From: a virus
DNA: 44,995 nucleotides
IMG/VR virus record: IMGVR_UViG_3300043425_000825
Span: 1-44,995 of that record
Strand: one strand, 5' to 3'
Shown: positions 1-8,140 of the stretch, piece after piece
How positions within the stretch are numbered: the stretch's first letter is position 1
How the letters are laid out: each line of letters opens with the position of its first letter
Program-made: the position numbers and the translations under genes
Notes under the pieces: model-generated
Databases searched by the model: none
The model's input: the letters and a program-made list of their open reading frames with translations, nothing else
Told to the model about the DNA's origin: nothing

Positions 1-1782
1 ATCTATAACATCAAATACTTCATCTTCTAATTCTTCAATAATTTCATATTCGGCTCCTTCAATATCCATTTTAACTAAAGATACTCTATCAATATTATTC
101 TGTTTAATAAATGTTTTTAAAGATATTGCTGGAACTACTATTTCTTCTAATGAATTTGAATGTATTTCTAAATGCTCTTTAGAAAGACTTCCTATAGTAG
201 TATTTGTAGGATCTATATAAAATTTAAGATCTTCATCTTTAGTATAAACTGCTTTATCTAGTATTTCTATATCTAAATTTTGAGTAACACTTTTTAAGTT
301 AATTAAAGAATCTTGATTTGGTTCAAATGCATAAATCTTTTTAACTCCTTTATTTGCACATAAAAGAGAAAATAATCCACTATTAGCTCCAATATCAAAA
401 ACTGTATCTAAATTATCTAATTCATAACAGTCGTATTTTTTAGATAAAAACATTTCATTGTAATTATTAAATAGACAATCAAATGGATTATTTAAATTTA
501 ATGCGACATCTTTTTTTACAGTTTCTTTTATAAATAAATCTTTAGAATATAAAAGTTCATTTTCTAAATTATAAAATTCAATTACTAAAGTACCAACTAC
601 TGGATCTCTTACGAAGTCTAAAGATTGCACAGGAATTGGTACTATCCACCACGCAGAGCCATTAACAAACTCAGCATTAAACCAATACATTGGTGCATTA
701 GAATCTTTTTCTTTTATTGATACTTTATATTTACTAGGCTCGTGTTTTTTATATGTAATATGAATTTTATTCTCTGATGGATTTATTGATATATCAAATA
801 TTTCGTCTATTTTATTTTCTTGCATTCCTAATTTATTTAATATCAATTTTATATTTTGTTCTTTATTATTAAAATCTAGATAATTTATATTACTAAATTT
901 ATTAAAATAATTTAAATAAACATCTAGATTAAAAATAAGTGATGGTGTTTTCCAACTAATAGCCTCTCTAATTACCAGAGGCATTGTTTCTTTATCAGTG
1001 GCATGGCCTCTAGAAGTAAATAAAAATAGATCAGCCATTTCAAAAAAAGTATCTACATCATCTCGTTCTCCCCACCATTTACAATTACTAGGAAATTCTT
1101 TCATTAAAGGTTGCCAATAATCTTGAAAATTATCTGCTTGATTTCCTATAAAGTGAAATTGAATAGGATAGTCTTTAAGCATTCTAGCATACTCAATAAC
1201 TTCTGCTTGATTCTTTCTAGGAGTAAATAATCCTACGTTTATAACATGTTTTTTATTAGGATCTAAACCTAATTTATTTAATAATTCTTGTCTAGTATAA
1301 GTTTTAGTTTTATATTCTATGGGATATTCTACTAATTGTATTGGAATATTTAATGGTTTATAAGTCTCTACTTGATATTGACTTACCATCATAAATTTGT
1401 CTGGAAAGTATATTTTTCTATTTATGTCAAAACTTGAATCGTGAGATGTTTCAATTATTTTATATGTTCTATTTATTGAATAAAATTTATCTGCAATATC
1501 ACTAGGCATAAACATTTCAGGGATTTCTTGAAGGTGTATTATGTCTGGATTATATTCTTCAATCAATTTAAATAAATGGTGTTTATCTTGATCTAGTGTT
1601 ACTAATCTTTTACCTAAAATATTTTTAATTTTATTTCTTTGAACTACAAGATTACCTCCTGTAATGTCATCCCACTCTAAACAATATATAGAATGTTTTT
1701 TATGTAAAGCCTCTATTTGTTTATAAAGATATTGAGGCATTCCACCTGTAGAAAGGTGAGGAGCAATAAAAAATATCGTCAT
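1..1782 (-). CDS. Glycosyltransferase-FkbM methyltransferase fusion (partial, C-terminus beyond window)
   Basis: An open frame starts at the ATG at 1782 and runs 594 codons without a stop to the left edge, so the C-terminus is missing. Residues 1-300 read as a GT-B/GT4-type glycosyltransferase. The N-terminus has a hydrophobic strand and STGGMP loop, NVGLFTPRKN (182-191) matches the second Rossmann domain, and E265-x7-E273 is the family's donor-binding motif. Residues 330-430 form a β-rich linker domain I do not recognise. Residues 455-594 match FkbM-type SAM-dependent methyltransferases: FDIGANSG (463-470) is SAM motif I, AFEPN (485-489) holds the acidic ribose ligand, and KMDIEGAEYE (571-580) is the FkbM signature. 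It lies downstream of the fibre genes on the same strand. I infer that it adds and methylates a glycan on a virion fibre or host surface polymer. The domain calls are firm; the target is unknown. Confidence 0.85.
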   Translation of the reverse strand, partial: MTIFFIAPHLSTGGMPQYLYKQIEALHKKHSIYCLEWDDITGGNLVVQRNKIKNILGKRLVTLDQDKHHLFKLIEEYNPDIIHLQEIPEMFMPSDIADKFYSINRTYKIIETSHDSSFDINRKIYFPDKFMMVSQYQVETYKPLNIPIQLVEYPIEYKTKTYTRQELLNKLGLDPNKKHVINVGLFTPRKNQAEVIEYARMLKDYPIQFHFIGNQADNFQDYWQPLMKEFPSNCKWWGERDDVDTFFEMADLFLFTSRGHATDKETMPLVIREAISWKTPSLIFNLDVYLNYFNKFSNINYLDFNNKEQNIKLILNKLGMQENKIDEIFDISINPSENKIHITYKKHEPSKYKVSIKEKDSNAPMYWFNAEFVNGSAWWIVPIPVQSLDFVRDPVVGTLVIEFYNLENELLYSKDLFIKETVKKDVALNLNNPFDCLFNNYNEMFLSKKYDCYELDNLDTVFDIGANSGLFSLLCANKGVKKIYAFEPNQDSLINLKSVTQNLDIEILDKAVYTKDEDLKFYIDPTNTTIGSLSKEHLEIHSNSLEEIVVPAISLKTFIKQNNIDRVSLVKMDIEGAEYEIIEELEDEVFDVID

Positions 1783-1825
1783 AACTAAATATAACTAAAA
1801 AATTTAAATAATAAAATTTATCTTA

Positions 1826-2101
1826 TTAGTAACCATTATTATCTAACCAATCTTGTAGTGGTTGTCTATCTCCATTATATAATTCTCTTCTAAGATCGTG
1901 TTCTATATGTTGTTCAGGAGTTGGTACTTCTCCATTTGTCAACAATTCACCGTGTCTTTGTCCTTTAATAAATTGAATTATATTTTCAAAACATCTAACA
2001 TAATAAAGAAAATTCATATACTCAAAAGTAACAATCTTAGTAGATTCTTCTCCTGTTAATTCTGTTTTAATGTAAATAAAATCATTAGTACTATAACTCA
2101 T
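1826..2101 (-). CDS. Hypothetical protein, 91 aa, adhesion block
   Basis: I do not recognise this protein. It is 91 residues with an aromatic-rich middle (FEYMNFLYYVRCFENIIQF), then a charged C-terminal half ending in QDWLDNNGY. There is no signal peptide or clear membrane span. It sits 12 nt downstream of the triple-repeat protein and 43 nt upstream of the glycosyltransferase fusion, so it probably shares their transcript. The MSYxxxxFxxx start faintly resembles the 85-aa protein at 6415-6672, too weakly to claim homology. A tail-fibre accessory or chaperone is possible from position only. Confidence 0.6.
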   Translation of the reverse strand: MSYSTNDFIYIKTELTGEESTKIVTFEYMNFLYYVRCFENIIQFIKGQRHGELLTNGEVPTPEQHIEHDLRRELYNGDRQPLQDWLDNNGY

Positions 2102-2113
2102 ATTAAATTATTT

Positions 2114-3409
2114 TTAAACTATAAAAGCGCCTTCTACAGGTGTAGGTCTAGATCTTTTTATATCTCCAAAAGCTAAATAACCATGCCATTCATTTTCAGG
2201 ACCACCTGCATCGATTTCAACTACTGTTGTAAAGTTATTAAATCCCCAAGCATTCAAATCAAATCTAGCTTGAACACCACCAGCAGTACTAGGAAATGCT
2301 AATAGGTTATTATATTCTATTACTGTATCTATTTCTGAGGATGCTGTAAGATCCTCATCTAATACTGACATAGTTTGTCTTGATGCTGTACCTGTAGCCG
2401 TTCCAAAACCCATCCTATCCTGTGTTGATGCTGTACCAGCTGCACTTTGAGTTTTCATTGCTCCCATTATACAAATACCTCTTAAATAAAATGGAAGTCC
2501 TGTAACAGCTGCTGTACGGCCAGCATCTTGTCTTATAGTATAAGAACCTACTTGCCAACCTCCACCTTTTATTGCCATATAAATGCTTCTTCTATTTGTA
2601 GTAGCTCTATTAGTCCAGTTTAATGTAAATTGGTCTGTACCAAAAGATTGTAATACTGCTCTAGCATCTGGGTTACCTCCTGCTACTACAATCATTGCTA
2701 AACAATCTCCTGCTCTAGCATAACCATCAGTATCCATAGTTGCTGAAGCATCGTCTGCATTACCTAGAACAACGATATTATTTGCTGCTGCTGTTCCTGT
2801 TGTAAATCCAACAAATAGTCCAGAGTCATTAGCTTGTCCTGTGCCTACTGCTGCTGTTGATTGCACTCCAGCTAACATCACTACTTGATCATTTACTATA
2901 TTAGTAGACGTAAATCCTGTAGCTGTATAGTTTTGATTGCCAGTAGCTGCTGGTTCCGCTATATCTCCTATTGTTACGTCTTGTATATCATCACCACCCC
3001 AAACTTCATAAAATATTGTTAAATTAGCAGGTGTAGCATCATCTACTATTAAAGTAAATCCATCAGCATCAAAACTACTTATATCAAGTTTTCCATCAAT
3101 AGCACCTGCTCCAGTAACAGTTACAACAACACAATCACTTGCTGCTACTGATCCACAATCAGAATCTGCTACGTTATCTGCACTGAATGTGCCTACGCAT
3201 CTTCTAGTTGTTGCTGATGAAGCAAATCCGATTCCTCTTCTTTCTGATACGGCTTGTGACGCAGCATTAGTTGGAGAGTTAGATTGTAAACCTACCCAAT
3301 AAAATCTTATTGCACGAGGAGGAAAACCTAATCCTGAAATAACTTTAGTAGAATTAAGCGCATCAGAAGTTAACCATTGAATAGAACCAAACCGGAATAA
3401 CGCCGCCAT
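2114..3409 (-). CDS. Putative virion adhesion protein with three tandem divergent domain repeats
   Basis: This 431-aa protein appears to consist of three diverged copies of one β-rich domain of about 130 residues (roughly 20-137, 138-285 and 288-425). Each has a hydrophobic strand near its start (IRFYWVGLQS, QVVMLAGVQS, RGICIMGAMK), then a GxGF/VGFTTG element, and the first two end in FTL...IFYEVWGGDD and FTLNW...IYMAIKGGGW. There are few charged residues and many Ala, Thr and Gly, as in phage tail adhesins. It is followed after 12 nt by a 91-aa gene and preceded 1 nt upstream by the 986-aa fibre gene, so translation is probably coupled. I infer a distal fibre or baseplate adhesin. No enzymatic motif is visible. 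Confidence 0.65.
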   Translation of the reverse strand: MAALFRFGSIQWLTSDALNSTKVISGLGFPPRAIRFYWVGLQSNSPTNAASQAVSERRGIGFASSATTRRCVGTFSADNVADSDCGSVAASDCVVVTVTGAGAIDGKLDISSFDADGFTLIVDDATPANLTIFYEVWGGDDIQDVTIGDIAEPAATGNQNYTATGFTSTNIVNDQVVMLAGVQSTAAVGTGQANDSGLFVGFTTGTAAANNIVVLGNADDASATMDTDGYARAGDCLAMIVVAGGNPDARAVLQSFGTDQFTLNWTNRATTNRRSIYMAIKGGGWQVGSYTIRQDAGRTAAVTGLPFYLRGICIMGAMKTQSAAGTASTQDRMGFGTATGTASRQTMSVLDEDLTASSEIDTVIEYNNLLAFPSTAGGVQARFDLNAWGFNNFTTVVEIDAGGPENEWHGYLAFGDIKRSRPTPVEGAFIV

Positions 3410-3410
3410 A

Positions 3411-6371
3411 TTATGCTTTTGTATAAGTTATATGTATAGAAAGCAATTCTGCTGTTGCTGCTAATGTATCACCAGCTGCTGCAGGGTTTCTATACGCTCT
3501 AAATTGAACAAAATTTCCAGCTGCTGGAGTACCACCAATAGTAATTGCTGATGTTGCTGCTGATATATTAACATCATCATTAGCTTGGTTTGCGTCTGTT
3601 ACTTCTTGTGCTGTGCCAAATGCTTGATCTAAAGCATCGCCATCAGCGTAAGCCCGCGCTTGTAGTCCCCAAACTACAGAGTTTGTTGATGCATTACCTG
3701 CAACCCAATAAAATTTTGCAGTAATAGTTCCACCATTATAATCTGATGGCATTGGTATTGCCCAGTTAGCATATAATGTTGTAGCACCATCTGCAAATCC
3801 TAAATAATAAAAATTAACTTGGTTAGTTGTTGTTTGTGTTGTTTGCGGAGGTTGACAACCGTTAGTTAATGAAGGCCATCCACCTGCTGCTGTAAGTATT
3901 ATTGTACCAGTAGTTGATCCACCACCTCCTGGTGTAGCAATTGTTAAAATATTACCTGATGAATCAAATGCAAGTACACCAGCTGCAGTACCAGTAAATG
4001 ATGTGGTTGTAGTATACTGAGGTAGTTGTATTTGACCAGTATTTTTTAGTATTAATGTGTTTGTACTTGGTGCAAGTCCAGTAGAAGTTCCATATCCAAT
4101 CACAAATTGACTTGTCGCATAATAAGTGAAATATGGATTACTACTTGCAAATCCATGTCCTGTAAAAAATCCTCCAGAAGTTCTTTCTAATGTTATACCA
4201 GCTGCATCTCCACCAGTAACTACTTGTAATTTACCAGAAGTAGGACTTGTAGTATTTATACCTAAGTTACCAGCATCTGATAGAGTCATTCTTTTTTGAG
4301 TACCTTGAGTATAGAAAGTTAAACCCGATGCTTGGTTAGTTCTGATTTGGAGTTCTCCAGCCGCATATAAAATAGAGTTGGCATTACTTGCTGCTCCAAA
4401 ATATAAACTGCCTCCTGTAGTTCCATCTCCTATAATAGCAATATTACCACTTCCTGATATATCTAGTGTTGCTCTTGGAGAAGTTACAACTCCTACACCT
4501 ACATTACCTCTAAGTACAGTCCGTGTGATACTATTATTACCTAAAGTAGCAGTATTTGAACCGTGTCCAACATTATTAGATCCAATTACTATTTCATTTT
4601 GTCCATTACTTTGAGAAGCATATGCAGCATATCCTACATATACTGAACTATCTGCTGTTGTATTTTCTGTAACTCCACCTCCTAGATATCCTCCTGCACC
4701 ATTTCCTATTGCTACATTTTGAGTTCCATCTGTATTTCCTACTAAAGCACTATTTCCTATAGCTGTATTAAATGAACCTCCTGTATTAGCAAATAAAGCG
4801 CCGTCACCAAGAGCAACATTTTCTGCTCCATTAGTATTATTTCTCATTGCTGTAGCTCCTACAGCCGTATTAGAATATCCTGTAGTACTTCCTGATAAAG
4901 CAAACCATCCTATTGCGGTATTTCTATCAAGAGATCCCGCTGATCTGGCTAATGCTGCAAGACCAAAAGCAGTATTTGAAGTAGTCGTATCATTTCCTGT
5001 ACCTATAGTAAGGCCTGCTACTTGTATATTTCCACTACTTGTAATATTACCAGTTACTGTTAAAGTAGTTCCATTAAATGTTAAATTACTTTCTACAGTT
5101 GCATTTGGAGCAGTACCATTAAGAGTTATTACACCATTATCTGTAGTTCCAGTTAAAGTTAGCGTGCCGCTAGTTCCACTCGATCCAGAAGAACCTGATG
5201 ATCCTGTATTACCAGAAGTTCCTGAACTACCTGATGAACCTGAACTACCAGAAGATCCAGGAGAGCCAGTTTGACCTGATGAACCTGAACTACCAGAAGT
5301 TCCTGAACTACCAGGTGAACCAGTTTGACCTGATGAGCCTGAACTACCAGAAGTTCCAGAAGTACCTGGAGCTCCTGTTTGTCCAGATGAACCTGATGAA
5401 CCTGAACTACCTGAAGATCCATTAGCGCCTGAAGTACCTGAGCTGCCACTAGATCCAGATGATCCATTTGCTCCAGAGGTACCAGAAGATCCTGAATTTC
5501 CAGATGAGCCAGAAGAACCGCTAGATCCACTTGAACCGTTAGCACCACTAGTACCTGATGAGCCACTAGATCCATTTGCTCCGGAAGTTCCTGAGGATCC
5601 TGATGACCCTCGAGTACCTGATGTACCAGATGAGCCAGAAGAACCGCTTGATCCGCTAGAGCCGTTTGCTCCACTTGTTCCACTAGATCCTGCAGTACCG
5701 CTAGATCCTGCGCTTCCAGACGAGCCAGAAGATCCATTTGCGCCTGATGTACCTGCGCTACCAGATGAACCACTTGATCCATTAGCCCCACTTGTTCCAG
5801 AAGAGCCGGCACTACCTGAAGATCCTGAGCTACCAGATGAACCTGACGACCCATTGGCTCCACTTGTTCCAGAAGATCCTGATGATCCACTAGAACCGGA
5901 AGTGCCAGATGAACCAGCTGCAGCTACCCAAGTGCTACCATTATATCTATAAATGTTATTATCTGAAGTATTGTAATATATTTGACCTGCAGCAGTACCT
6001 GTTGGATTTGATGCAGCTACGGGTATTCTTAATGATCCTGTTAAATTAGTACTACCTGTTACAGTAAAACTACCACTAATATCTAATGTAGCATTTAATA
6101 AAGTTTCTTTACCTACACCTACTGTTGATTGAGAAACAAATAAAGCTCTTTGACCAAATTGACCAATACGTACTGTATTGTCAGAAAAAGCTTCTATAAT
6201 AGGAAGGCCCGCTGCTGTATTGACTGAGAATAACGAACCAGAAAGAGAGTCATCAATCTGGAATAAACGACCAGATGTTCCATCTACTGAAAATACTTCT
6301 GACCCAGAAGAATTAATGTTGGCTGATCCTGAGACCAGCAGGCCGTTTTTTACTTTAAATTCGTTTGGCAT
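3411..6371 (-). CDS. Tail fibre with Gly-x-y collagen-like stalk and YadA-like head repeats
   Basis: This is a 986-aa fibre. Residues 1-146 are an N-terminal β-rich attachment region rich in SGS and ending in the phage-fibre element GQIYYNTSDNNIYRYNGSTW. Residues about 147-402 are Gly-x-y triplets (GSS, GTS, GAN and a few GQT/GAP) that predict a collagen-like trimeric stalk with very little proline. Residues about 470-600 contain NTAIG/NTAVG/NVAIG repeats of the trimeric autotransporter (YadA) head type. The C-terminal 160 residues form a separate β-rich domain ending ITYTKA, probably the receptor-binding tip. An ATATTTAT motif lies about 35 nt upstream. The YNTSDNNIYRYNGSTW module also occurs in the 3160-aa fibre, so the two genes are modular relatives. 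Confidence 0.85.
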   Translation of the reverse strand: MPNEFKVKNGLLVSGSANINSSGSEVFSVDGTSGRLFQIDDSLSGSLFSVNTAAGLPIIEAFSDNTVRIGQFGQRALFVSQSTVGVGKETLLNATLDISGSFTVTGSTNLTGSLRIPVAASNPTGTAAGQIYYNTSDNNIYRYNGSTWVAAAGSSGTSGSSGSSGSSGTSGANGSSGSSGSSGSSGSAGSSGTSGANGSSGSSGSAGTSGANGSSGSSGSAGSSGTAGSSGTSGANGSSGSSGSSGSSGTSGTRGSSGSSGTSGANGSSGSSGTSGANGSSGSSGSSGSSGNSGSSGTSGANGSSGSSGSSGTSGANGSSGSSGSSGSSGQTGAPGTSGTSGSSGSSGQTGSPGSSGTSGSSGSSGQTGSPGSSGSSGSSGSSGTSGNTGSSGSSGSSGTSGTLTLTGTTDNGVITLNGTAPNATVESNLTFNGTTLTVTGNITSSGNIQVAGLTIGTGNDTTTSNTAFGLAALARSAGSLDRNTAIGWFALSGSTTGYSNTAVGATAMRNNTNGAENVALGDGALFANTGGSFNTAIGNSALVGNTDGTQNVAIGNGAGGYLGGGVTENTTADSSVYVGYAAYASQSNGQNEIVIGSNNVGHGSNTATLGNNSITRTVLRGNVGVGVVTSPRATLDISGSGNIAIIGDGTTGGSLYFGAASNANSILYAAGELQIRTNQASGLTFYTQGTQKRMTLSDAGNLGINTTSPTSGKLQVVTGGDAAGITLERTSGGFFTGHGFASSNPYFTYYATSQFVIGYGTSTGLAPSTNTLILKNTGQIQLPQYTTTTSFTGTAAGVLAFDSSGNILTIATPGGGGSTTGTIILTAAGGWPSLTNGCQPPQTTQTTTNQVNFYYLGFADGATTLYANWAIPMPSDYNGGTITAKFYWVAGNASTNSVVWGLQARAYADGDALDQAFGTAQEVTDANQANDDVNISAATSAITIGGTPAAGNFVQFRAYRNPAAAGDTLAATAELLSIHITYTKA
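5165..5930 (-). repeat. Gly-Ser-Ser/Gly-Thr-Ser collagen-like repeat block
   Basis: About 85 consecutive Gly-x-y triplets are encoded here, mostly GSS, GTS and GAN. Synonymous codons are mixed, so the protein repeat is far more regular than the DNA repeat. The opposite strand has few stops across the block and gives long false reading frames rich in Pro, Asp, Glu and Val. Confidence 0.9.
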
Positions 6372-6405
6372 AGTCTATACTGTTTTCACTTTCCAACAGC
6401 TATGA

Positions 6406-6413
6406 ATAAATAT
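6406..6413 (-). promoter_or_regulatory. ATATTTAT junction motif (candidate phage promoter)
   Basis: On the minus strand this reads TATATTTATTC, about 35 nt before the start of the 986-aa fibre gene and directly after the stop of the upstream 85-aa gene. It is one of ten junction copies. Promoter function is an inference. Confidence 0.4.
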
Positions 6414-6414
6414 A

Positions 6415-6672
6415 CTACGGAATTGGATTAGGATTAGTCCATTCGGGAGTTGTTAAAATATTTAGCATTTCATTATAAGTGTATGGTCCTTCTTTAGTAG
6501 TTAATGAATCTACTGATGGTGGAATAGTTGTTCCGTCCCATTTTATAAATGTTTTTGTTTCGTCTACTGATTTTCTTACTGTGTCAGCTGATGTTTCTAA
6601 TACTTGATTAAAATCAATTTGTGGCAATTCTGATACATTGAAGATCATGAATTCTCTGTTTTCGTATGACAT
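6415..6672 (-). CDS. Conserved small phage protein, 85 aa
   Basis: The protein has no membrane span. The pattern FMIFNVSELPQIDFNQVLETSADTVR..S.D.TKTF.KW.G, ending in a YTYNEML..L.TPEW element, matches small proteins I have seen in fibre regions of marine T4-like phages. That is a recollection, not a search result, and their function is not known to me. It lies 3 nt downstream of a LamG-like gene and 43 nt upstream of the 986-aa fibre gene. A role in fibre assembly or attachment is a guess from position. Confidence 0.65.
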   Translation of the reverse strand: MSYENREFMIFNVSELPQIDFNQVLETSADTVRKSVDETKTFIKWDGTTIPPSVDSLTTKEGPYTYNEMLNILTTPEWTNPNPIP

Positions 6673-6675
6673 AGT

Positions 6676-7347
6676 TTATAAATTAAATCGTAATTTTTGT
6701 GCGTTATAATTTTGTAGGATTTCTATAGCCGAGAGAGCTTTATTATATATTTTAGTAGATGCTATTTTTCCGCTCCAAGCATAACCAGCACCTGAACTCC
6801 ATTGAGCCAATACTATATTACCGGTTCCTGATGATCCAGGGGCGTGAGTGTAACTAGCATCTAATAATCCATTTACGTATATTATAGATGAAGAACCATT
6901 CCAAGTCCAAGCCGTATGATACCAGGTGTTTGCAACAACAACGGTATTGCTACTATCAGTAGTAAAAAGCCAACTACTACCATTTCCTAAATGAATATTA
7001 AATTTATTTGTTGTTGTTATTTCGTATCTTAAAGATGTATTTTGATCTAAAAATATATTTTGTGTACCATCTACAACAGCTGTATTTAAAAAAAGTTCTA
7101 TAGTAAAATTACTTAAAGAAGGTATTGAATTTGTTACTGTACAATTATCATCTGCTCCATCAAATACAATTATACCTCCATTAGTAGAACTAAAAGTAGG
7201 TCCATTAGTTAAAGTACCATTATTTCCATTTCCAGACATATCTCTCCAAGTAGTTCCACTACCAGGATAAGAATTTTTATCGGCTGCATCTAATGCTAAT
7301 ACTAATCCGTTTGTTACTATTTTACCAAATGCAAATTGTGTTGCCAT
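6676..7347 (-). CDS. LamG-like (concanavalin-fold) virion protein, copy 3
   Basis: This 223-aa protein is a single LamG/Laminin_G_3-type β-sandwich. It starts with the IVTNGLVLALDAADKNSYPG element, followed by TTWRDMSGNGNNGTL, FDGADD, FTIELF (strand) and WYHTAWTWNGSSSIIYVNG, all typical of the fold. It ends in KIYNKALSAIEILQNYNAQK. The family binds carbohydrates or glycoproteins, so I infer a virion adhesin that recognises host surface sugar. It is the last of three tandem paralogues sharing N- and C-terminal ends. Its start is 4 nt from the stop of the small gene at 7352-7501. Confidence 0.8.
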   Translation of the reverse strand: MATQFAFGKIVTNGLVLALDAADKNSYPGSGTTWRDMSGNGNNGTLTNGPTFSSTNGGIIVFDGADDNCTVTNSIPSLSNFTIELFLNTAVVDGTQNIFLDQNTSLRYEITTTNKFNIHLGNGSSWLFTTDSSNTVVVANTWYHTAWTWNGSSSIIYVNGLLDASYTHAPGSSGTGNIVLAQWSSGAGYAWSGKIASTKIYNKALSAIEILQNYNAQKLRFNL

Positions 7348-7351
7348 AACT

Positions 7352-7501
7352 TTATAGATTATTTATCCAATTTTGACATTCTTCATAAGTAACTCCCCAA
7401 TATACTTGATTATTATTTTCATCAACTACATAAAAAGGAGGAAGTGTTTCTACTGATCCACTTATAAAAATATTCATATTTTGTTCTATATTATAAGCCA
7501 T
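7352..7501 (-). CDS. Small protein, 49 aa, between LamG genes
   Basis: An ATG at 7501 opens a 49-codon frame ending in TAA at 7352. It overlaps the end of the upstream LamG-like gene by 11 nt and stops 4 nt before the next LamG-like start, so it fills the gap exactly as phage genes do. The protein has an acidic, aromatic C-terminus (NQVYWGVTYEECQNWINNL) and a central FISGSVETLPPFYVVDE stretch. I do not recognise it. It could be a dedicated assembly factor or a small virion component of the LamG adhesins. Confidence 0.65.
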   Translation of the reverse strand: MAYNIEQNMNIFISGSVETLPPFYVVDENNNQVYWGVTYEECQNWINNL

Positions 7502-8138
7502 ATCTTGATTTATTAGCATTATAATTGTAAATTATTTCATTGTCTGATAATTCTCTATTATAAAAATAGATTTCTTTAACTTTACTAGTACCTGCTGCTT
7601 CTGGACCATATAATCCTATTGCTGCTGTTGCTGATGTAGTAGGACCTATATTTCCTGTAGTTCCACTTCTTCCTCCTGTTTTAGCTCCATTTTTCCACAT
7701 TATTCCTCCTCCACTAGATGTATTAAATTGTAAAACTATATTTGCTATTTCTCCACTAACCATCCAAGCACCACTGCCTGCTATACCCGTCCAACCATTT
7801 CCTGTAGTATACCCATACCAAACTAATAATCCATCTTGATTATTACCTAAATAATTTTCAAAATGATATAATATAAAAGAAGCATTAACATTATAAGCTG
7901 TATTCCATTTTGCAACAGGATGGTTAGCATAACCCGTTCCAGTGCCTGTTTTTTCTAACCATAATTGAACTGTTATTTGAGAAGCATTATTTGCCCATGA
8001 TGGATCTCCAGGTGAAGTTCCTCCATTAACTAAACTATACCATGTAGCTCCTGTTCCTAAATATGAATTTTTGTCGATGCCAGAGTAGGCATCTACTAAT
8101 CCACTTTCAATTATATTTGGTCCACCTGATATTCCCAT
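7491..8138 (-). CDS. LamG-like virion protein, copy 2 (divergent)
   Basis: This 215-aa protein has the same ends as its two neighbours, an N-terminal SGLVDAYSGIDKNSYLGTG element and a C-terminal NYNANKSRYGL. The inner sequence differs: the segment normally carrying GNGNNGTL and FDGxDD is missing or replaced by GGTSPGDPSWANNAS. The middle keeps β-sandwich features (ITVQLWLEK, WMVSGEIANIVLQF, KVKEIYFYNRELSDNEI). It is probably a carbohydrate-binding adhesin whose binding face has been exchanged while its attachment ends were kept. It overlaps the 49-aa gene by 11 nt and starts 2 nt after the stop of copy 1. Confidence 0.75.
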   Translation of the reverse strand: MGISGGPNIIESGLVDAYSGIDKNSYLGTGATWYSLVNGGTSPGDPSWANNASQITVQLWLEKTGTGTGYANHPVAKWNTAYNVNASFILYHFENYLGNNQDGLLVWYGYTTGNGWTGIAGSGAWMVSGEIANIVLQFNTSSGGGIMWKNGAKTGGRSGTTGNIGPTTSATAAIGLYGPEAAGTSKVKEIYFYNRELSDNEIIYNYNANKSRYGL

Positions 8139-8140
8139 AG

